This document shows, one piece after another, positions 35,123 through 42,431 of a DNA stretch of 64,000 nucleotides (its first letter is position 1; each line of letters starts with the position of its first letter). A model generated the notes under the pieces. That model ran no database searches. It saw nothing but the letters and a program-made list of their open reading frames with translations, and was not told the origin of the DNA. Source of the stretch: Sphingomonas sp. (GTDB taxonomy: Bacteria > Pseudomonadota > Alphaproteobacteria > Sphingomonadales > Sphingomonadaceae). Location of the stretch: the NCBI RefSeq assembly GCF_026460985.1, contig NZ_JAPKNM010000102.1:1-64000 (forward strand), given 5' to 3'. The position numbers and the translations under genes are program-made.

Positions 35123-37096
35123 TCAGCCCACCGCCGAAAGCAGCGGCTTGAGCGGGCAATGCGCCTCGATCTTGCGATATTCGCGGAACACCGCCCGCCG
35201 GAGCATCTCGTCGCCGATCGGCATCCCCGCGTCGAGCGCGAGCAACCGCGCGTGCAGTGCCACGTTGCGCAACTGCCCGCCCGAGAGCGCGCAGCGCACC
35301 GCGATCTCCTGCACCAGTTCGTCGGCGACGCGATGCTCGCCGAGGTGATGCGCGAGGATCTCGTAGCGGCGCAGCTCGTCGGGCGCGTGGAAGGGCACGA
35401 CCACGTCCATCCGCCGCTGGAACGCCTTGTCGATACGGTCGGCGGCGTTGGTGGTGACGATCAGGATCCCGGAGAAGCTCTCGATCCGCTGAAGGAGGAA
35501 ATTGGTCTCGAGATTGGCGTAACGGTCATTGGCGTTACCCACGTCGGTGCGCCGCGCCATCAGCGCGTCGCCTTCGTCGAGCAGCAGGATCGTATCGAGC
35601 TCCTCCGCCGCGGCGAAGGCGCGGTCGAGCGCCTTCTCGGTCTCGCCGATATATTTGCTCACCGTCGCCGCCAGGTCGACGCGCCAGATGTCGCGTGCAA
35701 GGTCGTGCGCCAGCCGCCGCGCCGCAAGCGTCTTGCCCGCGCCCGAGGGGCCGGCGAACAAGGCACGCACCCCCGCCGCACCCGGCCCCGGCCCGGCATG
35801 CGTTCCGAGCGCCTCGCGGTTGCGGCAGCGAATGGCGAGCGCGTCGAGCTCGTCCCGCGCCAGTTCGTCGAGCGCGAGGAATTCGGGACGATCGCCCGTG
35901 TCGACCCGCGCCGCCACCGTCTCGAGCCGGCTGTCCTGCAGGTCCCTGAGCGCCGCACGCACGTCACCCGTGCCGATCGCGCTCCTTCCCGCCTGGTGCG
36001 CGGTCAACAGGGCGCCGATCGCAGCCCGACGGATCGTTCCCCCGGTCAGGCGAAAGGCATCGGCGAGGACAGCGGCGGCGGCCGGCGACAGATCGGGGAG
36101 CGCGGCCTGCCAATGCAAGGTCCGCTCGGCACGGTCGGGAGCAGGGATCGCCAGTGTGACCTGCGGCCGGTCGGCCAGGTGGATGCCGCCGCTCATACCC
36201 GTCACGACGACCAGCCGTACCGGCTCGAACGCGAAGCTCGGCACCATGCGGATCTCGCCGGGACCGACGGGCTGCGACACCGTCACAACGGCATCGTGCA
36301 GGAAGGCGAAGAGCCCAAGCCGTGCCCAGGTTTCCGGTCGTTCGACGGCCTCGGCAGGGGCGATGAGCAACGGGCGCCCGAGGCTTCGCGCCAGCGTGCC
36401 GGCAAGGGTTGTCCGGCCGTTCCGCGAGGGACCGCGGAGCAGGGGGACCAGCATCGGATCCTGCCGCATCGCGTCCGCGAGCAGTCGAGCGCGACCGGCG
36501 ACAGGCGGCGCGACGACGATATCCTCGAGTGCGGCAAGCTCCGCCGCCGGCACCAGCCGGCACCCCGGGGGTGGCATGGTATCGCCGCCAAGCGCGTCCC
36601 AGGCCGTCCCCGCGATCGCGAGCTCTCGGTTGAAATAGGGAGCCTCGGGATCGTGGACGCCGATGAGCCCGAGCTGGAGGAGCCGGTTGACCGCGCTCCG
36701 TACCGCGGCCGGATCGTCGCGCCCGCGATGCTCGCGCCAGAGCGCAGTGAGCGTGGCGAGCGTCAGCCGGTCATTCTCGCCCAGCAGCGCGGCGATCCGC
36801 GCATCCTCGCCCGTGAGGCCGATGGTGAACAGCAGATCGAACGCGAGCGGATCGTCGAGCATTTTCCGAAGCCGTCCGAGCGGAAGTCCGGACGAAGCGG
36901 CGGCCCAGGCCTCGACCTTCGCCCCCCATTGCTCTGCGGTCAGCGTCTCTCCCGCCAGCGCCGCGACTTCGGCGGCATATTCGCCGAGCCAGTCGGGGCC
37001 GGCCGCTCCGATCCGCTCGGCCAGCGCGGCGCCTGCCCCGAGCAGCGCAAGGCGCAGGTGCGTCGCGGGATCGCGCGGAAGCGAGGCGATCCTCAT
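35123..37096 (-). CDS. AAA+ ATPase of the eCIS (Afp15/Pvc15-like)
   Basis: A 657-residue cytosolic ATPase. The C-terminal AAA module has Walker A GPSGAGKT (449-456), Walker B ILLLDEGDAL (D507/E508), sensor 1 VTTNAAD and the arginine finger in AFQRRMD. The N-terminal half contains a second P-loop-like segment with a broken motif (GPSRNGRTT), so only one module is active. In Afp/PVC the equivalent ATPase is thought to help load cargo or finish assembly. It overlaps the preceding gene by ATGA and is followed after one base by the DUF4157 gene, which suits a role in cargo loading. Confidence 0.88.
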   Translation of the reverse strand: MRIASLPRDPATHLRLALLGAGAALAERIGAAGPDWLGEYAAEVAALAGETLTAEQWGAKVEAWAAASSGLPLGRLRKMLDDPLAFDLLFTIGLTGEDARIAALLGENDRLTLATLTALWREHRGRDDPAAVRSAVNRLLQLGLIGVHDPEAPYFNRELAIAGTAWDALGGDTMPPPGCRLVPAAELAALEDIVVAPPVAGRARLLADAMRQDPMLVPLLRGPSRNGRTTLAGTLARSLGRPLLIAPAEAVERPETWARLGLFAFLHDAVVTVSQPVGPGEIRMVPSFAFEPVRLVVVTGMSGGIHLADRPQVTLAIPAPDRAERTLHWQAALPDLSPAAAAVLADAFRLTGGTIRRAAIGALLTAHQAGRSAIGTGDVRAALRDLQDSRLETVAARVDTGDRPEFLALDELARDELDALAIRCRNREALGTHAGPGPGAAGVRALFAGPSGAGKTLAARRLAHDLARDIWRVDLAATVSKYIGETEKALDRAFAAAEELDTILLLDEGDALMARRTDVGNANDRYANLETNFLLQRIESFSGILIVTTNAADRIDKAFQRRMDVVVPFHAPDELRRYEILAHHLGEHRVADELVQEIAVRCALSGGQLRNVALHARLLALDAGMPIGDEMLRRAVFREYRKIEAHCPLKPLLSAVG

Positions 37097-38781
37097 GTGA
37101 AACGAAACTCGACGCTGCGCCCGGCAGCGGGGATCCAGCCGGGATCGCGATCGAGCCCGGCCAGGCGGATCGCCAGCGGATGGCTGTCGAGCCCGAACGA
37201 CACTTCCACATGCTCCGGATCGATGCGGACCTCGCCGGGCAGTTTCATGAGCGCGGCCACCGCCTGCCGGGGATCCTCCATGCCGAATGCGCGGGCCAGG
37301 CGCACCGCGACATAGCGTGCCAGGCAGGCCACCCAACGCCGACGCAGCCAGGCGGGCGCGCGCGCCGTATGCCAGCGGTCCGCGACGGGAAAGCCAAAGC
37401 GATGCCATAGGCTCGTGCCGAAACGGCCCCGAACCGCGCGCGTCGGTCCGGGTTCCCATGCGGTCAGCCAGTCGGGCGGCGTCTCCCAGACCGGCGCCTC
37501 GAAATCGCGGCCGACACGCTCACCTGGACCGAGCCCCGCCAGCGATCGCAGCGCCGGCTCGATCGGATCCATCGCGAAACCGGCGCCGCACCAATGTCGA
37601 CCAAGCATCAGCAGCAGTTCGAAGGGGGAAAGGCCGCGCAGACGGCGGGCCGGATCGGTGAAGTCGCCGTAGAGGCCGAGCGAGAGGAATATGTTGAGCA
37701 GGAAGAAGAGGCCCGCATAGTCGCTCGCAATAGTCGGGCGGACGACAGTCTCCGGCGCGCCCTCCGGCGAAGACCGCGTGTTCATCAGAGGCGGGCGAGC
37801 GGCTTGCGTGAATGCCGCGGCAAAGGAGCCGGCGGCAGGGTTGCGGGCCGACCGCGCATGGCCGGGCGCTTCGCGCAGGGGTTCGTCGGTCGAGGCTCGA
37901 CCCGCGGGCGGAACCGTTGCGACACCTTCCCCGTCGAGCGAAGGCGAGGTCGGTGGCGGTGAATCCGTCGTGCGCCGGGCACGTGGTGCGTGAGCCGTGG
38001 CCAGCTCGACAAACGCCTCGCTGAATGCCCGGGTCGCCACCAGGGCGGGCCGGCGCACCGCCAGAAGGGCTACTGCGATCAGTCTTCGCACCGCGACCTG
38101 CGGCGTAGATGCGCGGGCAATCGCCATCGCCTCGACGATCGCCGTCGGGCGACTCGTCACCGAGGGGGGTGCCTCGGCCGGATCCCCTGCGGCAGGTGAG
38201 CGCGCGGGATCGCGCGCCTCGACCGCCCTGCCCCATCCCGCATCCCCGCCATGCGCGCGGATCAGGTGCTCGGTCGCGGCGGCCAGTTCGCCTTCCTCGA
38301 ACCGCGCGAGCCAGGGCGCGGCCGTGCCCGTGGCGACCAATGTCGCGACCAATGCGGGCAGGTTACGGACGTCTGCGAGCCACCGCCGCCGCCAGCGCAG
38401 CAACGGCGTCTCGCTGTCGGCGATCGATCGCCGCACGACATCGGGCAGCCGCTCGCCAACCAGCCAGGCACCAACGATCGCGGCTTCCAGCGCGTGCGAA
38501 TCCTCGAAATAGACGCTGTCCCCCGCGCCCAGCGCGCCGCGGCGGGCGCTGACCCTCGCCGCTCGGATCCGGTCCACCAGTTCGCCGCCGAACCCCTCGA
38601 TGCCGGCGGCAAGCGGGCGATCCACGCGTAAGCGCCGGACCAGCAGCAACGCGTTCGCGGGGACGCCGGTCGAGGCAGGGGTTACCTGCCCCAGCGCACG
38701 CGTAAGCCGCTCCCGGTCCCCGGGGCGCGGGTTCACGAGCTTCGCCCGTTCCACGCGTAGGGCCGGCAGCGGCTGGTTCAC
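37093..38781 (-). CDS. Probable eCIS tape-measure-type protein (Afp14/Pvc14 position)
   Basis: A 562-residue protein without a signal peptide. It starts with GTG overlapping the stop of the gene before (GTGA). Helical regions with basic residues fill the first 340 residues; the second half includes YAGLFFLLNIFLSLGLYGDF and ends in DSHPLAIRLAGLDRDPGWIP. In Afp/PVC loci the gene just upstream of the ATPase encodes the tape-measure protein that sets tube length. Position supports that role here, but the sequence match is only remembered, not searched. It is shorter than many tape measures, which would predict a short particle. Confidence 0.55.
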   Translation of the reverse strand: MNQPLPALRVERAKLVNPRPGDRERLTRALGQVTPASTGVPANALLLVRRLRVDRPLAAGIEGFGGELVDRIRAARVSARRGALGAGDSVYFEDSHALEAAIVGAWLVGERLPDVVRRSIADSETPLLRWRRRWLADVRNLPALVATLVATGTAAPWLARFEEGELAAATEHLIRAHGGDAGWGRAVEARDPARSPAAGDPAEAPPSVTSRPTAIVEAMAIARASTPQVAVRRLIAVALLAVRRPALVATRAFSEAFVELATAHAPRARRTTDSPPPTSPSLDGEGVATVPPAGRASTDEPLREAPGHARSARNPAAGSFAAAFTQAARPPLMNTRSSPEGAPETVVRPTIASDYAGLFFLLNIFLSLGLYGDFTDPARRLRGLSPFELLLMLGRHWCGAGFAMDPIEPALRSLAGLGPGERVGRDFEAPVWETPPDWLTAWEPGPTRAVRGRFGTSLWHRFGFPVADRWHTARAPAWLRRRWVACLARYVAVRLARAFGMEDPRQAVAALMKLPGEVRIDPEHVEVSFGLDSHPLAIRLAGLDRDPGWIPAAGRSVEFRFT

Positions 38782-39476
38782 TGCGGCGCCCTCGACGCCG
38801 TGATCGGCGCGCTGTCTTCACCATTGTGCGTGACGACGGTCAGGCGGTTCGCGGCCTTGGTCACGATCGCTGTTGTGGTGAGGAAGCTGAAGCTTCCGCC
38901 CGCGAACTTGATCGACGAAGGCGCGATCGCGGTCGGGCCGAGCAGGACGCGCTCGAGCAGCCCCTCGCCCATATTGTCGCCCGTCACGGTGATGCTGACG
39001 CCCCTGCCCTTCACCGTGACGGCCTGAACCGAGGCGATGATCGGCTGCGACTTGCCGGCGCTGAGCGAAGCGGAGGACGCGGGCGAAGGCGCGGGAGTCG
39101 CCGAAGGCGTCGGCGTGGTCTTGCCGATCCCGCCCTCCAGCTCGGTCACCCGGCGATCGAGCTCGAGCAGGGCGGCGACCATGTCGTTGACGAAGCGGGC
39201 GGTGATCAGGTCCCCGGGACTCACGGGGGTCATGGCGAGGCGAAGGAAGGTGTTCACCGTGATGGATCCCGCCTGGCTCGGCGTCGGTGCCGGAGCGGGT
39301 GTGGGAGACGGCGCGGGAGCCGGAGCCGGTGTGGGCGTCGGCACTGCCACGGCACCCGCCAGGATGCCCCGATCCACGAGCAAAGCCTCGATCAGGAACT
39401 TGTCCTGCTCCGACAGGCGCTGTTGGCCCAATGCGGAGAACTGCGTTTCCTGGAACTGGTTGAAAGTGTTCGCCAT
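38778..39476 (-). CDS. eCIS-associated protein with Pro/Ala/Thr linkers
   Basis: A 232-residue protein of unknown family. A short helical head (FNQFQETQFSALGQQRLSEQ) is joined by a PTPTPAPAPAPSPTPAPAPT linker (about 46-65) to a middle helical block (FVNDMVAALLELDRRVTELE). A second Pro/Thr/Ser linker follows, then a C-terminal beta domain (VSITVTGDNMGEGLLERVLL, like a TIG/IPT sandwich). Flexible linkers and a beta sandwich fit a fibre or surface component. Its end overlaps the tape-measure-like gene. Confidence 0.65.
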   Translation of the reverse strand: MANTFNQFQETQFSALGQQRLSEQDKFLIEALLVDRGILAGAVAVPTPTPAPAPAPSPTPAPAPTPSQAGSITVNTFLRLAMTPVSPGDLITARFVNDMVAALLELDRRVTELEGGIGKTTPTPSATPAPSPASSASLSAGKSQPIIASVQAVTVKGRGVSITVTGDNMGEGLLERVLLGPTAIAPSSIKFAGGSFSFLTTTAIVTKAANRLTVVTHNGEDSAPITASRAPQ

Positions 39477-39489
39477 GGGACTCGCTCCG

Positions 39490-40719
39490 TCAGGGAATCA
39501 GCGGATAATTCGCATAATTCCAGTGGCTTAAATTGAACCTTGCATCACCCTTGTAAGGAAGGTGGCCGCTCGCGAAGAGCAGGATGTCCTCGTGATCCTC
39601 CATGTGCGTCTGGGCGATGCGATAGAGCCAGATCGCGTGGTCGCTGCCGGTGTCGATCGCCGGCGCGACGAAGCTCTCGCGCAGCAGCGGCTCGACTGCG
39701 CTCGCATCGATGTAGAGCGGTCCGCGCGTCGTCAGCCCCTTGAAGAAGGTCGGGATGCGGGCGTCGCTGAGGCCGGGGATCAGCCCCGCAGGCGGCAGGA
39801 AGGCGAAAAGGTCCTTGGCCACCGTCCAGGAGAGGTTTGCGAAACCTGCGATTTCGTCCTGGAATTGGCGGAACATGGCGCGTCCGATGTTTGCACGGCG
39901 GGGTTCGGAGAGCGTGCTCACCACGCTCTCGGGATCGGACAAAGCGACAGGGCGGCGCACGCTCCAATTGTCGGTGAAGACGTGCCCCCCGCTCGCGAAC
40001 GCTAGCAGCGCGAGGGGAACTTCGGCGTCGCCCAGCCCGTGCCCGCGCATCGTCTCGACCAGGTCGTCGACACGCGGCTTGCTGCCGAGCAAATCCGCGG
40101 GCCAGCCGGGAAGCACTCCCGCCCCGAACGCCTCATAGGCGATGCGATTGCGGAAATCGGGCTGGGCCGGACTGGCCGCGAAGAGCTCGTCGCGGATCTC
40201 GAGCAGGCGGAACTGCACCGCCTCCACGGTGACGTCGAGCGCGCAGCGCGGGCTGGCATCCCCCATCCCGCTCACCGCCGCCCGCCCCTCGCTGGTGAAG
40301 GCCGGCGCGATGGTGAGCAGATACAGCCCCGCCCCCGCCACATAATCGCCGTCCGCCAGGGGCGCGCAATCGCCGAACAGGCAGGCGACATTGTCCTCCC
40401 CCGGCGCCGACGCGCGATCGAGCGCCAGGGTGACCGGATGCTTGAGGCACAGAGTCACGCCGCGCCGATTGACCGCGACTCCCGGCCGCACCGACGCCGC
40501 CGGGCGACCGCCGGGCGCGATATTGCCCTTGAAGCTCACCTCGAGCCCGCGGGCGATCCCGTCGCCGAGCGCCAGCCCGATCCGCGCATCGGCTTCGCGC
40601 CGCGCCGCCTGCTCGCGGCTCATGTCGTTGCCCGTCAGCAGGCGGCCGTTGAAGAAGTTGACCGTGCGGATCGCATCCTCTCCGAACGGCTCCTGCAGCG
40701 CGACGAAATCCCCGGCCAT
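39490..40719 (-). CDS. eCIS-associated protein of unknown function (possible fibre or baseplate part)
   Basis: A 409-residue protein. The opening IRTVNFFNGRLLTGNDMSRE (17-36) is a motif I associate with proteins in eCIS loci, followed by helical ARREADARIGLALGDGIARG and a beta block (VRPGVAVNRRGVTLCLKHPV). The upstream collagen-like protein has the same kind of head ([20 protein letters not shown]). The two may be paralogous particle parts. The start is 40719 (MAGDF...). It lies between the collagen-like gene and the linker protein. Confidence 0.62.
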   Translation of the reverse strand: MAGDFVALQEPFGEDAIRTVNFFNGRLLTGNDMSREQAARREADARIGLALGDGIARGLEVSFKGNIAPGGRPAASVRPGVAVNRRGVTLCLKHPVTLALDRASAPGEDNVACLFGDCAPLADGDYVAGAGLYLLTIAPAFTSEGRAAVSGMGDASPRCALDVTVEAVQFRLLEIRDELFAASPAQPDFRNRIAYEAFGAGVLPGWPADLLGSKPRVDDLVETMRGHGLGDAEVPLALLAFASGGHVFTDNWSVRRPVALSDPESVVSTLSEPRRANIGRAMFRQFQDEIAGFANLSWTVAKDLFAFLPPAGLIPGLSDARIPTFFKGLTTRGPLYIDASAVEPLLRESFVAPAIDTGSDHAIWLYRIAQTHMEDHEDILLFASGHLPYKGDARFNLSHWNYANYPLIP

Positions 40720-40721
40720 GG

Positions 40722-42398
40722 CTAGCGATCCTCGCTGGAGGTGAAGTCGGCGATCTGGACCCACATGGCCTCGCCGTCGGAGATCAGCGTCCGCGCCTGG
40801 CCATGGGGAATGAGCAGCGACGACCGGAAGTCGATCTGGTCGTTGTTGCTCAGCTTGAAATCCACTTCTCCCGCCATCGAGCGGAAGAAATAGGTGCGTC
40901 CGAGGCCGACATCCTTCGCCGGCGGCAGGACCACGTGCGCCGGCGCGAAGGCGATGAACACGTCGAAACGCTCATGGCCGATCTGATTGATGTCGATCTC
41001 GACCTCGGGCGAACCGCGTGCGAGCAGCGTGCGGAGCGTGAACGGGCCCAAGCTCCCTCCCGGTGTTCCCGGGTCGCCCTTCGGCCCCTGGGGGCCGACC
41101 GGACCGGGTATGCCTTGCGGTCCTACCGGGCCAACTGGGCCGATGGGACCGAGGGGCCCGGCAGGCCCGACCGGGCCTATTGGTCCGACGGGCCCCTGCG
41201 GCCCGACCGAACCCTCGCCTCCCGGTCCCTGAGGGCCAACCGGCCCCACTGGACCTTGCGGACCGACCGGACCCTGCGGGCCCATCGGGCCGACACCGCC
41301 GTCGCTTCCGGGTTCGCCCTGCGGCCCGGCCGGGCCGACGGGGCCTGCGGGTCCCGGCGGCGGGCTCAGCCATTTCTCGCCCTCGTCGGTCATGATGCCG
41401 AGTGCGGTCTGAACGAGGTGCAGCGGCGCGATCAGCGGCCGCCGGCCCTCCTCGACGATCACGTCCTCGGCAAGGCCGTCGACGCTCCAACCGGCCGCCG
41501 CATCGCCGCCAACATGGACCAGCGGCACTTCGAGCGCGGCGAGGAGCAGGCAATCCTGCTCGCTCCCCGCCGGATCGGCGCACCGCCGCGCCATCACGCG
41601 CGGGCGATATTCGGTGATCCAGATACGATAAGCGAGCTTGAGGAACGCGTCGTAATCGTCGATCGACACGCCCACCGGCAGCGGCGGCACCGGCGGCGAT
41701 TCCCAGAGCGGCGGCGACGCATCCTCGACATCGGCCGTGACGATATCGAGCGCATCGCGGATCGCCGCAGCCCATTCGTCCGGCCCGAGCGGCGGCGATC
41801 CCGGCCCTTCGTCGGCGATATCGTCGAGCCAGGCGGAGAAGGAGGCGATCGCGTCGGCCTCCCATTGCTCGGGCGGGTCGAGCCGGAAATCGAGGCAATA
41901 ATCGTCGGCGATGCGCGAGGGCTGCATCAGCGCCGCTTCCGAGCGGCACGGCTCACCCGGCACCGGCACCGGCGCGATCGCGCAGTCGCGGTAGCAGAGC
42001 GTGAGGTACAAGGTTACCGAACCGGCCGGCGGCGAGCCCGAAGTCCGCTCCGACACGCGCCGGGCATTGTCCGGATCGGAGAGCCAGCCGTTCAGCGAGC
42101 CGCACTGATCGCGCCCGACGCAGATCATCCGCCCCGAGGGCGCCGCCGCCGAGCCCGCGGTGATGTGCACCCGCGGCCCGTTGGCGCCGTCGTCCTCGAT
42201 GCGCACGGCGAGCCCGCTCGCAGTGCCGTAGCCGATCAGGTCGCGCACCATCCATTCGCTGCGCCCGATCAGATAGGCGTGCTCCTGGACATAATCGGCG
42301 ACGCCGAGGACCATCCCTTTGACGAAGTTGACGTGCTGGCCCGGATCGGGCGCGCCGATCGCAGGCACGGTCGCAGTGGTGGCGTTACAGCAGCCCAT
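40722..42398 (-). CDS. Collagen-repeat eCIS protein, probable fibre
   Basis: A 558-residue protein. Residues 1-345 form a head ([20 protein letters not shown], followed by a cysteine-containing region). Residues about 347-447 are about 32 Gly-X-Y triplets, nearly all GPx (GPV, GPQ, GPA), with one break (GGEGSV). Residues 448-558 form a beta-rich tail. Proline at X and a GPx tract make triple-helix formation plausible, so this should be a trimeric rod linking head to tail domain. No signal peptide exists, as expected for a cytoplasmically assembled particle. Proline hydroxylation is not expected in bacteria. Neighbouring glycosyl- and methyltransferases could modify it. Confidence 0.78.
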   Translation of the reverse strand: MGCCNATTATVPAIGAPDPGQHVNFVKGMVLGVADYVQEHAYLIGRSEWMVRDLIGYGTASGLAVRIEDDGANGPRVHITAGSAAAPSGRMICVGRDQCGSLNGWLSDPDNARRVSERTSGSPPAGSVTLYLTLCYRDCAIAPVPVPGEPCRSEAALMQPSRIADDYCLDFRLDPPEQWEADAIASFSAWLDDIADEGPGSPPLGPDEWAAAIRDALDIVTADVEDASPPLWESPPVPPLPVGVSIDDYDAFLKLAYRIWITEYRPRVMARRCADPAGSEQDCLLLAALEVPLVHVGGDAAAGWSVDGLAEDVIVEEGRRPLIAPLHLVQTALGIMTDEGEKWLSPPPGPAGPVGPAGPQGEPGSDGGVGPMGPQGPVGPQGPVGPVGPQGPGGEGSVGPQGPVGPIGPVGPAGPLGPIGPVGPVGPQGIPGPVGPQGPKGDPGTPGGSLGPFTLRTLLARGSPEVEIDINQIGHERFDVFIAFAPAHVVLPPAKDVGLGRTYFFRSMAGEVDFKLSNNDQIDFRSSLLIPHGQARTLISDGEAMWVQIADFTSSEDR

Positions 42399-42431
42399 GA
42401 GTTGCCTCCGGCGTGGGTTGGGGAGCGCGGC

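Noticed and set aside
31660..35151. 1163-residue plus-strand reading frame opposite the DUF4157 gene
   Set aside because: Extremely Asp/Arg/His-rich without domain motifs, and the minus strand carries a clear DUF4157 domain with HELTH. It is a mirror frame.
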